A stretch of DNA of 64,000 nucleotides. Source: Streptomyces sannanensis (GTDB lineage Bacteria; Actinomycetota; Actinomycetes; Streptomycetales; Streptomycetaceae). Numbering within the stretch: position 1 is the first letter of the stretch; each line of letters starts with the position of its first letter. The notes below the pieces were generated by a model. That model ran no database searches. It was given only the letters and a program-made list of their open reading frames with translations, and was not told the DNA's origin. Shown in pieces: positions 1-8,221 of the stretch. Location of the stretch: NCBI RefSeq assembly GCF_039536205.1, contig NZ_BAAAYL010000001.1, forward strand, positions 1,488,001 to 1,552,000, given 5' to 3'. The position numbers and the translations under genes are program-made.

Positions 1-878
1 CCCGGGGTGAGCCGGGCACAGCCGCGGAGCATGTCCTCGGCGGACTGCTCGATATTGCCGGCGGGGCTCTGGGCCGCCACACAAATCTGTTCGAGCTTCA
101 CCCACACGGCCCAGTTGCCGAGCGGGGTGAGGGTCGCCTGGCTCGGCCCGAGGGTGAGGGCGCCGACCGCGGCCAGGCCCTCGAGTGCCCAGTCCAGCAG
201 GGCGGCCAGGGGGACGGCGACGGCGGCCTCGGGCGCGGGCTGCGGCTCGTACGGGACTTCGCAGCGCTCCTCGCGCAGTTCGGCGACGCGCTGCTCGAGC
301 AGATCGAGCAGAACCGGGACCGTCACGGGACCGGCCGAGAGCTGAAGAAGGGAGAGCACCTGGGGAACGGCTTCGACGACCTCGGCGAGGGCGGTGGGGA
401 CGACTCCGTCGGGGGCCGGGTGGACCAGTGACCACGCGTCGAAGAGGGCGACCCAGCCGCGCAGGACCGCGGCGTCGTCGCGGTCCCAGGCGCGCAGTCG
501 CCAGCCCGGGCGTGCGGTGTCACCGTGCAGCTCGACGAGACCGGCGAGCCGGGCCCGGTCCCAGTCGGCCCGTGCCCGGTCCGGCGTCAGCGACAGCTCG
601 GCGGCGGCCCACCGGGCGGCCTCGGCGGAGAGAGTTCCGGCCGGGCCGGGACGCGGGGCGGCGCCGCGTCCGCGCTCGGCATCCGCCCAGCGGGCGATCC
701 GCACCGCGTCGGCGAGCACCAGTCTGGCCTGGCGGGCCAGTTCTCGCGGAGCGGGAGTGCCCTCGGGCGGTCGTGGAGCCGGCCGGGTACGCCGGTTGGT
801 CACCGCCTTGCGTGCGGTGGCCAGGGGTCGTGAGCGGACAAGTCGAAGCCTGGAGTCGCGCGGGGTACGGGACGTCAC
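1..878 (-). CDS. Hypothetical protein, C-terminus cut by window edge
   Basis: Reading the minus strand from a GTG at 876-878 gives an open frame that runs off the left edge, so about 292 residues are visible and the C-terminus is missing. The first 40 or so residues are rich in Arg, Pro and Thr. The rest is Ala/Leu/Glu-rich and probably helical, with a stretch containing WDRARLAGLVELHGD and later LLDLLEQRVAELREE. I see no signal peptide, membrane segment or catalytic motif, and I do not recognise the family. The opposite-strand frames over this stretch lack a plausible start with a ribosome site, and their Arg/Gly-rich composition is typical of antisense shadows in GC-rich DNA. The coding call rests on codon bias and a normal amino-acid composition. 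Confidence 0.6.
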   Translation of the reverse strand, partial: MTSRTPRDSRLRLVRSRPLATARKAVTNRRTRPAPRPPEGTPAPRELARQARLVLADAVRIARWADAERGRGAAPRPGPAGTLSAEAARWAAAELSLTPDRARADWDRARLAGLVELHGDTARPGWRLRAWDRDDAAVLRGWVALFDAWSLVHPAPDGVVPTALAEVVEAVPQVLSLLQLSAGPVTVPVLLDLLEQRVAELREERCEVPYEPQPAPEAAVAVPLAALLDWALEGLAAVGALTLGPSQATLTPLGNWAVWVKLEQICVAAQSPAGNIEQSAEDMLRGCARLTP

Positions 879-954
879 GGGTGCAGTCTTCCCGTTGACG
901 GCCCGAAAGCCCAATCGGAACCGGTCTTCCCGCCCGGCCGGGGCGTTTCCGCCG

Positions 955-2082
955 TCAGGCGAGCGGTACCAGGAAGCGGCGGAGGGCCTCTTCGTAGCGG
1001 GCCGGGGCGGCATTCCACATGGAGGCGTGCGGGGCGTCCGCGATGGTCTGCAGAGTGACCAGTTCGGGACGGCGGGCGGCGAGTTCCGCGGACGGCTCCC
1101 AGCGGGCCAGGGTGTCGCCCGGGCCGTGGAAGAGCAGTGTGGGGACGCGCAGACGCTCCGGGTCGGCGGCCTCGATCAGACGGTCACCGTGCAGCCCGGT
1201 CCGGTCCTCGGCGGACCGGACCGCGAGCGGCAGCAGGGCGAGAGGTGTGCGATGGGCGGAGGCGAGGGCCCGGAGGGTGGCTTCCCGGTCCAGGACGGGG
1301 GAGTCCAGCACCAGACCGCAGATCCGGTCGCGGACGTCCGAGTCCAGCGCGGCGCGCAGGGCCATCGAGGCACCTGTGGACCAGCCGAGGAGGACGATGC
1401 GCTGCGCGCCCTGTCGCACGGCGTGACGGATGGCCGCGTTCAGGTCGTACCACTCGGAGTCACCGAGATGAGTGAGCCCGTCAGGGGGTTTCGGGGCACC
1501 GGGGTCGCCCCGGTAGGCGAGGACGATCACCGGGAAGCGGCGGCGGTGCAGGAACTCCAGGATGTTCAGGGCATGCTCCCTGGTGGTGCCCAGCCCGTGC
1601 ACGGCGATGATCCAGGTGCCGCGCGCTCCCGGGACGAACCAGGCCGGCAGAGGTCCCAGTTCACCGGAGATCTCGATGTCGTGGTAGTTGATGCCGAGGG
1701 CACTGCGCGGATTGCCGTGGTGGATCTGCGGGGTGAGCCGTACCTTGTCGCCGGGGGCCAGGGTGCCCCGGCTGACGCGTTCCAGCCGACGCACGACGGT
1801 GTCGGCGGGGCGTGGCGCCGATTCGAGGACGTCACCGATGATCGCGTGGGTCTGCGGCCCCTCCAGCCCGTATGTACCGGGGCGCAGTGAGGCGAGGCAG
1901 CGGGTCAGGGTGATCCGGCCGGGTGCCGTGGCGTGCACGGTGAGCCAGGGATCGGCGGGCAGGGGACGCCCGGTCTGTGTCTTGAGGGCGGCGTCTCCGG
2001 CGTAGCGGCCGGCCACGACGGCCGCCGCGCCGATGCCTATCAGGGTGGTGACGGCCGCTGCCGTCGCTGTAGCGGGGCGCAC
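955..2082 (-). CDS. Alpha/beta hydrolase with N-terminal signal or anchor
   Basis: A 375-residue serine hydrolase of the alpha/beta fold. Residues 1-28 form a hydrophobic signal or membrane anchor, so the enzyme probably acts outside the cell or on the outer face of the membrane. The oxyanion-type HG lies near residue 162 (AVHGLG). The nucleophile elbow GWSTGAS places the catalytic Ser at about 235. A likely acid lies in FHGPGDTLA and the His in DAPHASMW near the C-terminus, so the triad looks complete. The start is GTG, preceded by GGAAAG. It lies 36 bp downstream of the aldolase gene on the same strand and is probably cotranscribed with it. The substrate cannot be told from the sequence. 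Confidence 0.85.
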   Translation of the reverse strand: MRPATATAAAVTTLIGIGAAAVVAGRYAGDAALKTQTGRPLPADPWLTVHATAPGRITLTRCLASLRPGTYGLEGPQTHAIIGDVLESAPRPADTVVRRLERVSRGTLAPGDKVRLTPQIHHGNPRSALGINYHDIEISGELGPLPAWFVPGARGTWIIAVHGLGTTREHALNILEFLHRRRFPVIVLAYRGDPGAPKPPDGLTHLGDSEWYDLNAAIRHAVRQGAQRIVLLGWSTGASMALRAALDSDVRDRICGLVLDSPVLDREATLRALASAHRTPLALLPLAVRSAEDRTGLHGDRLIEAADPERLRVPTLLFHGPGDTLARWEPSAELAARRPELVTLQTIADAPHASMWNAAPARYEEALRRFLVPLA

Positions 2083-2118
2083 CTTTCCAGTGTCGGCGCG
2101 AGCGGGTGCGGCTGCCAG

Positions 2119-2772
2119 TCAGCGGGACTGTCCGTATCCGCGCAGTTGCTCGGCGGCGGCCTCGAGCTGACCGGAAGTGAGCAGGCTGGGCGTGTGTCCG
2201 GGAACCGCGCTCGCGGTGAGCCAGAGGCGGGACATCCATTCGAGCTGGGCGGTGCGGTCGTAGGCTTGGTCGAGGGTGTCGCCGTAGGTGACGGTGCCGT
2301 GGTTCTGGAGGAGGCATCCGGTGCGGTTGTCCAGAGCGCGCAGCATGTTCTCGGCCAACTCCTCGGTGCCGTAGAGGGCGTACGGAGCCACGCGCACCGG
2401 GCCGCCGAGGGCCGCCGCCATGTAGTGGACGGGCGGGAGCTCGGACACGAGCGTGGAGACGGCGGTGGCGTGTACGGCGTGGGTGTGGACGACGGCCCGG
2501 GCGTCGGTCTTCCGGTAGAGCGCGAGGTGCAGGGGCAGCTCGCTGGTGGGCCTGAGCTCTCCGATCGCCTGACGCCCGGCGAGGTCGACGGCGACGGTGT
2601 CCCGGGGGCCGAGCCGGTCGTAGGGGACACCGCTCGGTGTGATCAGTACGAAGTCGCCGGCCCTCGCCGACACATTGCCCGAGGTGCCGACGACCAGGCC
2701 CTCGGCGGCGGTTCTGCGGGCTGTCGTCACCAGTTCCGCCCAGGTGCGTTCGATCTCCTCGCGATCGCTCAT
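2119..2772 (-). CDS. Class II aldolase/adducin family protein
   Basis: 217 residues, the usual length for the L-fuculose-1-phosphate aldolase/L-ribulose-5-phosphate 4-epimerase family of zinc enzymes. The N-terminal GTSGNVSAR loop binds substrate phosphate in the family. VVHTHAVHATA carries two zinc-binding His, QNHGTVTYG supplies the third, and TSELPLH contains the likely catalytic Glu. Soluble and cytoplasmic. It probably splits a phosphorylated sugar or a related aldol, but fuculose, rhamnulose, 5-deoxyribose or methylthioribulose substrates cannot be separated by sequence alone. It is the first gene of a two-gene minus-strand unit with the alpha/beta hydrolase. No sugar kinase or isomerase lies nearby, so the pathway is unknown. 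Confidence 0.85.
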   Translation of the reverse strand: MSDREEIERTWAELVTTARRTAAEGLVVGTSGNVSARAGDFVLITPSGVPYDRLGPRDTVAVDLAGRQAIGELRPTSELPLHLALYRKTDARAVVHTHAVHATAVSTLVSELPPVHYMAAALGGPVRVAPYALYGTEELAENMLRALDNRTGCLLQNHGTVTYGDTLDQAYDRTAQLEWMSRLWLTASAVPGHTPSLLTSGQLEAAAEQLRGYGQSR

Positions 2773-2891
2773 GCGTGCGAGTCTGCCAGCTCCGCACCCG
2801 CTCGGCCATTGGCCGGAGATCGACGGACATCACGGGATCTTCCATTAGCCTCTGGGAGATTTGTCATGCACGTTGCCATCCGGGGGGAAGC

Positions 2892-3638
2892 ATGGCCCGT
2901 GATCACAAACCGACCTTTCGGCGTACCCGGATGCTGGCGGCGTCCGCGGCGGTGCTGACCCTGGGGGGAGTCGCCCTGACCGAACTTCCGGCGGCCTCCG
3001 CCGCGGGCAAGCCACGGGGGCACGATGTCTCGTCGCACCAGAAGGACGTGGACTGGAGCGAGGCGAAGCAGAAGGGCGCCGAGTTCGTCTACGTCAAGGC
3101 GACCGAATCGCACACCTATCGCAATCCGTATTTCGGCCGGCAGTACAACGGCTCGCGCGGGGCCGGGATCATCCGCGGCGCCTATCACTTCGCCGTCCCC
3201 GACAAGTCCGGGGGCAAGCAGCAGGCCCGCTTCTTCGTGAGCAACGGGGGCGGATGGCGGTCGGACGGCTGGACCCTGCCGCCGGCCGTGGACCTGGAAG
3301 GCAATCCGTACGGCCGGAACAAATGCTACGGGCTGAGCGCGCCCGCGATGGTCTCCTGGATCAAGGCGTTCAGCGACGAGGTCAAGCGGCGGACCGGTCG
3401 CAGGCCCGTCATCTACACCACCACCCACTGGTGGAACGAGTGCACCGGCAGGAGCACGGCATTCGGCGCGGGTCACGCGCTGTGGCTCGCCCGCTACGGC
3501 TCCTCACCGGGGGCACTGCCGGCCGGCTGGTCGTACTGGACCATCTGGCAGCACGACAACGGCAGCGGAAGCCTGCCGGGTGACCAGAATCTCTTCAACG
3601 GCTCCCTGGGCCGGCTGAAGAAGTTCGCAAAGCACTGA
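2892..3638 (+). CDS. Secreted GH25 lysozyme (N,O-diacetylmuramidase)
   Basis: 248 residues. I chose the ATG at 2892 because GGGGGGAAG sits just upstream and the protein then begins with a standard signal peptide (MARDHKPTFRRTR, a hydrophobic core, cleavage after ASAA near residue 38). The mature part is a glycoside hydrolase family 25 domain. GHDVSSHQ has the first active-site Asp at about 45, and AVDLEGN has the Asp/Glu pair at about 134/136. YVKATES and WTIWQHDN are family signatures. The enzyme cleaves the beta-1,4 bond of peptidoglycan outside the cell and probably takes part in wall turnover or attack on other bacteria. It is monocistronic, with a hairpin terminator after the stop. No wall-binding module is present. 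Confidence 0.92.
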   Translation: MARDHKPTFRRTRMLAASAAVLTLGGVALTELPAASAAGKPRGHDVSSHQKDVDWSEAKQKGAEFVYVKATESHTYRNPYFGRQYNGSRGAGIIRGAYHFAVPDKSGGKQQARFFVSNGGGWRSDGWTLPPAVDLEGNPYGRNKCYGLSAPAMVSWIKAFSDEVKRRTGRRPVIYTTTHWWNECTGRSTAFGAGHALWLARYGSSPGALPAGWSYWTIWQHDNGSGSLPGDQNLFNGSLGRLKKFAKH

Positions 3639-3652
3639 CAAGCCCGGCGATA

Positions 3653-3682
3653 CCGCCGCTTCGGACATAAACGGAGCGGCGG
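3653..3682 (+). terminator. Rho-independent-type hairpin after the GH25 gene
   Basis: CCGCCGCT at 3653-3660 pairs with AGCGGCGG at 3675-3682 around a 14-nt loop. There is no U-tract, as is common in streptomycetes. It lies 15 bp after the stop codon and before the PHO box of the next gene. Confidence 0.5.
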
Positions 3683-3715
3683 CACCCGCTCGAGGACACT
3701 GCCGAGCCCGATCCA

Positions 3716-3756
3716 GTTCACCTTCCGTTCACCCAGGTTGCCTACGTTCAACCAGC
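3716..3756 (+). promoter_or_regulatory. PHO box (PhoP-binding direct repeats)
   Basis: Direct repeats on an 11-bp register: GTTCACCTTCC at 3716, GTTCACCCAGG at 3727, a degenerate third unit (TTGCCTAC), then GTTCAACCAGC at 3746. The GTTCACC core is the established Streptomyces PhoP half-site. The last repeat ends about 28 bp before the pit start codon, so PhoP probably acts at the pit promoter and the leader is very short. The direction (activation or repression) cannot be read from the sequence. Confidence 0.8.
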
Positions 3757-3784
3757 CACTGACGTCAAACGATTGCCTGGGTAA

Positions 3785-5026
3785 ATGGAACACATAACGC
3801 TGCTGCTTGCGATTGTGGTCGTAACAGCTCTCGTGTTCGATTTCACGAACGGTTTCCACGACACCGCGAACGCGATGGCGACGACCATCTCGACCGGTGC
3901 CCTCAAGCCCAAGACGGCGGTGGCCATGTCCGCCGCGCTCAACCTCGTCGGCGCGTTCCTGTCCGTGGAGGTCGCCAAGACGATCTCCGGCGGGATCATC
4001 AACGAGGAAGGCATCAGGACAGAAGTGATCTTCGCGGCGCTCGTCGGCGCCATCCTGTGGAATCTGGTGACCTGGCTGCTGGGCCTGCCGTCCAGCTCCT
4101 CCCACGCACTGTTCGGCGGTCTCATCGGCGCCACCCTCATGTCGGTCGGCGCCTCCGGCGTCAACGCTCCCGTCATCGTCACCAAGGTGCTGATCCCGGC
4201 CGTCGCCGCCCCGGTCGTCGCCGGTCTGGCCGCGATGCTGGCCACCAGGCTGACATACAGGATCGGCAGCCGTACGGACGAGAAGGCCACGGCCAAGGGC
4301 TACCGCGCGGGCCAGATCGCCTCCGCCGGTCTCGTCTCCCTCGCCCACGGCACCAACGACGCCCAGAAGACCATGGGTGTCATCACCCTCGCCCTGGTCA
4401 CCGGCGATGTGCTCGCCCCCGGCTCCAACCCTCCCCTGTGGGTCATCGTCTCGGCCGGCACGGCCATCGCCCTCGGCACCTACCTCGGCGGCTGGCGGAT
4501 CATCCGCACCATGGGCAAGGGCCTCACCGACCTCCAGCCGCAGCAGGGCTTCGCGGCCCAGACCAGCGCCGCGACGGTCATCCTGGCCTCCTCCCACCTG
4601 GGCTTCTCCCTCTCCACCACGCAGTCCTGCTCCGGCGCCGTGATGGGCGCGGGCCTCGGCCGCAGGGGCGGTGTGGTCCGCTGGTCCACGGCCACCCGGA
4701 TGTTCATCGCCTGGGGCCTGACCCTCCCCGCCGCCGGCCTCGTCGGCGCCGCCGCCGAGCTCCTCACCTCCCAGGGCGCCTGGGGCGTCGCCGTCGTCGC
4801 GGTCCTGCTGATCGCCGGCTCCGCCGCCATCTGGGCGCTGTCCCGCCGCAAGCCGATCGACCACACCAACGTCACCCACGACGACACCGCCGAGCAGGCG
4901 GAGCCCGCGGGCGTCGTGACCACCGCCGTCGCGGCCGTCACCCCGCCGCCCGCCGGCGACCTCAAGGCCACCATCCCGGCCCCGGCGGCCACCACCCCCG
5001 AGCCGCCGCAGCCCGCCACGGTGTAA
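3785..5026 (+). CDS. pit: Low-affinity inorganic phosphate transporter, PiT family
   Basis: 413 residues, an integral membrane protein with about ten hydrophobic segments. The PiT signature appears twice, once per inverted half: NGFHDTANAMAT near residue 20 and AHGTNDAQKTMG near residue 190. The SSSHA motif (about 105) and the later STTQSCSGAVMG belong to the same family. It carries metal-phosphate in symport with protons. The C-terminal 55 residues are a hydrophilic Thr/Pro/Ala-rich tail in the cytoplasm. The ATG has only a poor ribosome site. The PHO box directly upstream indicates phosphate-dependent control, and it resembles the PhoP-controlled pit gene next to the cob cluster of S. coelicolor. 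A small membrane protein follows 13 bp downstream. Confidence 0.94.
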   Translation: MEHITLLLAIVVVTALVFDFTNGFHDTANAMATTISTGALKPKTAVAMSAALNLVGAFLSVEVAKTISGGIINEEGIRTEVIFAALVGAILWNLVTWLLGLPSSSSHALFGGLIGATLMSVGASGVNAPVIVTKVLIPAVAAPVVAGLAAMLATRLTYRIGSRTDEKATAKGYRAGQIASAGLVSLAHGTNDAQKTMGVITLALVTGDVLAPGSNPPLWVIVSAGTAIALGTYLGGWRIIRTMGKGLTDLQPQQGFAAQTSAATVILASSHLGFSLSTTQSCSGAVMGAGLGRRGGVVRWSTATRMFIAWGLTLPAAGLVGAAAELLTSQGAWGVAVVAVLLIAGSAAIWALSRRKPIDHTNVTHDDTAEQAEPAGVVTTAVAAVTPPPAGDLKATIPAPAATTPEPPQPATV

Positions 5027-5039
5027 GGAAAGAATCGAC

Positions 5040-5267
5040 ATGGACATCGACTGGGCAGCTCTCGGCTCCGTCTTCGGAGTCAGCCTCATCGTCACCGTGG
5101 GCCTGGTGGGCCTGTTCACCCTCGGCATCGTCGGTCTGGCCGCGAAGCCCGCGGAGGGCCCGTCCGCCGGCTCCGGCTCGGTGGCGCTGAAGCGCACCGG
5201 TGCCTACGTCTGCTTCGCGCTGTGCGCGGCAGCGGTCTCGTACGGCATCTACCTGATCGTCGCCTGA
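5040..5267 (+). CDS. Small membrane protein downstream of pit
   Basis: 75 residues with two predicted transmembrane helices, at about 10-33 and 52-74, joined by a short Ala/Pro/Ser loop. It starts 13 bp after pit and is preceded by AAGGAAAG, so it is almost certainly cotranscribed with the phosphate transporter. I do not recognise a family. Such small partners of Pit transporters are common in streptomycetes and may stabilise or modulate the permease, but that role is inference. A strong terminator follows. Confidence 0.78.
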   Translation: MDIDWAALGSVFGVSLIVTVGLVGLFTLGIVGLAAKPAEGPSAGSGSVALKRTGAYVCFALCAAAVSYGIYLIVA

Positions 5268-5291
5268 CGTCGGCCGGTCCTGCAGGCTCGG

Positions 5292-5323
5292 ACGCCCCCG
5301 AACGGATCTCCGTTCGGGGGCGT
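5292..5323 (+). terminator. Strong terminator after the pit operon
   Basis: A perfect 13-bp stem (ACGCCCCCGAACG at 5292-5304 with CGTTCGGGGGCGT at 5311-5323) and a 6-nt loop. It ends the pit unit and isolates the B12 riboswitch transcript that follows. Confidence 0.82.
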
Positions 5324-5349
5324 CACTTCGTCGCAGGTCAAAGGCAAGT

Positions 5350-5575
5350 TGACGGGCGTTCGGGGGGCGTGGTGGACTGCCGGGGCCAAGTACGGCGGCA
5401 GAAGAGGAAGCCGGTGCGAATCCGGCGCGGTCCCGCCACTGTCACCGGGGAGCGCTCCTCCACATCGGACGTCACGGCCTGCCGACGCAGGCTGGAAGGC
5501 CGGAGGAACCGCGGATCCGGGAGCCAGGAGACTCTCGCCGCCGGTCACGTCGAACCAGGGCGCGGACCCTGAGTG
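5350..5575 (+). promoter_or_regulatory. Cobalamin (AdoCbl) riboswitch
   Basis: The conserved core is directly readable: GGAAGCCGGTGCGAATCC at 5406-5423, then GCGGTCCCGCCACTGT ending at 5442, and the 3' element GGGAGCCAGGAGACTC around 5518-5533. These are hallmarks of the cobalamin riboswitch class. It lies in front of the whole cob operon, so coenzyme B12 should shut down its own synthesis. The first start codon downstream (5589) follows GTGAGGAC, which lies at the 3' edge of the aptamer, so control is probably exerted on translation initiation. The 5' boundary is approximate. Confidence 0.93.
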
Positions 5576-5588
5576 AGGACACACCGCC

Positions 5589-5654
5589 ATGCGCGCCGCA
5601 GAGCTGAGTACCGGCCCGAGCACGACCGCCCTCCGAGGTGTGTCGGCGGGCTGA
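5589..5654 (+). CDS. Possible 21-codon leader ORF between riboswitch and cobD
   Basis: ATG at 5589 with GAGTGAGGAC at a good distance upstream, 21 sense codons, and a TGA at 5652-5654 just 3 nt before the cobD ATG. The peptide (MRAAELSTGPSTT and so on) resembles nothing known. cobD itself has no convincing ribosome site, because the bases in front of it are inside this ORF. That suggests translational coupling: the riboswitch would gate the leader ORF and cobD would be reached by termination-reinitiation. It could also be chance, since no homologue can be checked here. Confidence 0.4.
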   Translation: MRAAELSTGPSTTALRGVSAG

Positions 5655-5657
5655 CCG

Positions 5658-6632
5658 ATGCGTGCCGATCACGTCTTCGCATACGGAGCCACCGCCGGCC
5701 TGGCGGGCGATCTGCTGCTCGGCGATCCCCGCCACGGGCACCCCGTCGCCGTGTTCGGACGGGCCGCGGGAGCCGTCGAAAAGGTGCTGTGGCGCGACCA
5801 CCGCGGGTGGGGGGCGCTGCATTCGCTGGTGTGCGCCGGGGGCGCGGCGGGAGCCGCCGCGCTGGCCGCGCGTGCCGTACGCGACCGTCCCGCTGCCCGT
5901 GTCGCCCTGACCGCGGCCGCCGCCTGGGCCGTCGTCGGCGGCACCTCACTCGGCCGCGAGGCACGGACCATCGGCGGCGCCCTGGCCGCCGGGGAGACCG
6001 AAGCAGCACGGGCCCGGCTCCCCCATCTGTGCGGGCGCGACCCGCAGGCCCTGGACGCGCCGGGAATCGCCCGCGCCGTCGTCGAGTCCGTCGCCGAGAA
6101 CACCTCCGACGCCGTCGTCGGCGCGCTGGTGTGGGGTGCGTTGGGGGGTGTGCCCGGGCTCGTCGGATTCCGGGCCGTCAACACCCTGGACGCCATGGTG
6201 GGCCACAAGTCCCCGCGGTACCGGCGGTTCGGCTGGGCCTCGGCCCGCCTCGACGACGTCGCCGGCTGGCCGGGCGCCCGGCTCACCGCGGCCCTCACCG
6301 TCGCGGCGGGCGGCGACCCGCGCGGTGCGGTGCGGGCCTGGCGCACCGACGCCTCGAAGCATCCGAGCCCCAACGCCGGCCCGGTGGAAGCCTCCTTCGC
6401 GGGCGCACTCGGCATACGGCTCGGGGGCACCCTCTCCTACGGCGGCCGCGTCGAGCACCGCCCCGTCCTCAACGGTTCCGGCCGGGCCGTGGAGGTCGCC
6501 GACATCGACCGCGCGGTCCGGCTCTCCCGTCGTGTCACCGCGCTGACCCTGGCCGTCTGCGTGACGGGCCGCCTGGCCGTCGGCGCGCTGAAGGCCCGTA
6601 CCGGAGCTCGTAACCGAAAGGAAGACAGATGA
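5658..6632 (+). CDS. cobD: Adenosylcobinamide-phosphate synthase (CbiB/CobD)
   Basis: 324 residues, the usual CbiB length, with several hydrophobic segments expected of this membrane enzyme. Family signatures include GDPRHGHPV near the N-terminus, VESVAENTSDAVVGAL (about 142-157), AVNTLDAMVGHK and the S/N-rich DASKHPSPNAGPVEA. It joins (R)-1-amino-2-propanol phosphate, or the free aminopropanol, to adenosylcobyric acid. It is the first main gene of the riboswitch-controlled operon. Its stop overlaps the cobQ start by four bases (ATGA), so the two are translationally coupled. The aminopropanol phosphate would come from the cobC-type decarboxylase further along the same operon. Confidence 0.94.
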   Translation: MRADHVFAYGATAGLAGDLLLGDPRHGHPVAVFGRAAGAVEKVLWRDHRGWGALHSLVCAGGAAGAAALAARAVRDRPAARVALTAAAAWAVVGGTSLGREARTIGGALAAGETEAARARLPHLCGRDPQALDAPGIARAVVESVAENTSDAVVGALVWGALGGVPGLVGFRAVNTLDAMVGHKSPRYRRFGWASARLDDVAGWPGARLTAALTVAAGGDPRGAVRAWRTDASKHPSPNAGPVEASFAGALGIRLGGTLSYGGRVEHRPVLNGSGRAVEVADIDRAVRLSRRVTALTLAVCVTGRLAVGALKARTGARNRKEDR

Positions 6633-8221
6633 GGGGCGGGGGGCTGCTGGTCGCCGGAACCACCTCGGACGCCGGGAAGAGCGTCGTCACGGCCGGGATC
6701 TGCCGCTGGCTGGTGCGCCGGGGCGTGAAGGTCGCGCCCTTCAAGGCGCAGAACATGTCGCTGAACTCCTTCGTCACACGCGGGGGCGCTGAGATCGGCC
6801 GGGCCCAGGCCATGCAGGCCCAGGCGGCGCGCGTGGAGCCGAGCGCCCTGATGAACCCCGTACTGCTCAAGCCCGGCGGCGACCGCAGCAGCCAGGTGGT
6901 GCTGATGGGCAAGCCGGTCGGCGAGATGAGCGCCCGCGGGTTCTTCGGGGGATCCGGGCCCACGGCGCAGCCGCGATCGGGCGGAGCGTCCCCCGGGAGA
7001 ACGCCGCACGACGGCCGGCAGCAGCTGCTCGGCACCGTGCTGGAGTGCCTGGCCGAACTACGGGGCACATATGACGCCGTGATCTGCGAGGGGGCGGGCA
7101 GTCCTGCCGAGATCAATCTTCGGCGTACGGACATCGTCAACATGGGTATCGCACGAGCGGCCAGGCTGCCGGTCGTGGTGGTCGGTGACATCGACCGGGG
7201 CGGGGTCTTCGCGTCGTTCTTCGGTACGACGGCGCTGCTGAGCCCCGAGGACCAGGCGCTGATCGCGGGTTACGTCGTCAACAAGTTCCGGGGCGATGTG
7301 TCGCTCCTGGAGCCGGGGCTCGACATGCTGCACGGGCTGACCGGGCGTCGTACGTACGGCGTGCTGCCGTACCAGCACGGGCTCGGCATCGACGAGGAGG
7401 ACGGACTGCGCGTCTCCATGCGTGGGACCGTGCGGGAGTCCGTCGTCGCTCCCCCGCACGGCGAGGACCTGCTGCGGGTCGCCGTCTGCGCGATCCCGCT
7501 GATGTCCAACTTCACGGACGTGGACGCGCTGGCCGCCGAACCGGGCGTGGTGGTGCGCTTCGTGGACCGGCCCGAGGAACTCGCGGACGCCGACCTGGTG
7601 GTCATACCGGGTACGCGCGGAACGGTGAAGGCGCTCGCATGGCTGCGGGAGCGGGGCCTGGCCGACGCGCTGGCGCGCAGGGCTGCCGAGGGCCGGCCCG
7701 TGCTGGGCATCTGTGGCGGCTTCCAGGTACTGGGCGAACTCATCGAGGACGACGTCGAGTCGAGGACGGGCGTCGTCGAAGGGCTCGGACTGCTGCCCGT
7801 ACGGGTGCGGTTCGCCGCCGAGAAGACCTTGGCCCGGCCGGTCGGTGAGGCACTCGGCGAGCACGTCGAGGGCTACGAGATCCACCACGGCGTCGCCGAA
7901 GTGCTGGGCGGGGAGGCGTTCATCTCCGATGACAACGGACACAGCCTGGACGGCTGCCGGGTCGGCGAGGTCTGGGGCACACACTGGCACGGCTCGCTGG
8001 AGAGCGACGGCTTCCGCCGCGCGTTCCTGCGCGAGGTCGCCCGTGCGGCGGGCCGCCGTTTCGTCCCGGCGCCGGACACGTCGTTCGCCGCGCTGCGGGA
8101 GGAGCAGCTGGACCGGCTCGGCGACCTGATCGAGGAGCACGCGGACACGGAGGGGCTGTTGAAGCTCATCGAGTGCGGCACGCCGTCGGGGCTGCCGTTC
8201 GTTCCGCCGGGGGCGCCATGA
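6629..8221 (+). CDS. cobQ: Cobyric acid synthase
   Basis: 530 residues. The N-terminal half is a dethiobiotin-synthetase-like ATPase with the P-loop AGTTSDAGKS at residues 9-18. The C-terminal half is a class I glutamine amidotransferase with the nucleophile Cys at about 362 (LGICGGFQ) and the His in WGTHWHGS near 453. It amidates carboxyls b, d, e and g of adenosylcobyrinic acid a,c-diamide using glutamine and ATP. Around residues 106-128 there is a Gly/Ser/Pro-rich stretch longer than in typical CobQ, probably a surface loop. It overlaps cobD by four bases. The next conserved gene starts 470 bp later, where other streptomycetes often carry cobN. Confidence 0.95.
   Translation: MRGGGLLVAGTTSDAGKSVVTAGICRWLVRRGVKVAPFKAQNMSLNSFVTRGGAEIGRAQAMQAQAARVEPSALMNPVLLKPGGDRSSQVVLMGKPVGEMSARGFFGGSGPTAQPRSGGASPGRTPHDGRQQLLGTVLECLAELRGTYDAVICEGAGSPAEINLRRTDIVNMGIARAARLPVVVVGDIDRGGVFASFFGTTALLSPEDQALIAGYVVNKFRGDVSLLEPGLDMLHGLTGRRTYGVLPYQHGLGIDEEDGLRVSMRGTVRESVVAPPHGEDLLRVAVCAIPLMSNFTDVDALAAEPGVVVRFVDRPEELADADLVVIPGTRGTVKALAWLRERGLADALARRAAEGRPVLGICGGFQVLGELIEDDVESRTGVVEGLGLLPVRVRFAAEKTLARPVGEALGEHVEGYEIHHGVAEVLGGEAFISDDNGHSLDGCRVGEVWGTHWHGSLESDGFRRAFLREVARAAGRRFVPAPDTSFAALREEQLDRLGDLIEEHADTEGLLKLIECGTPSGLPFVPPGAP

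Noticed and set aside
394..1890. A 498-codon plus-strand ORF near the left edge
   Set aside because: It is antisense to the alpha/beta hydrolase and the partial first gene, whose codon bias and motifs fit far better.
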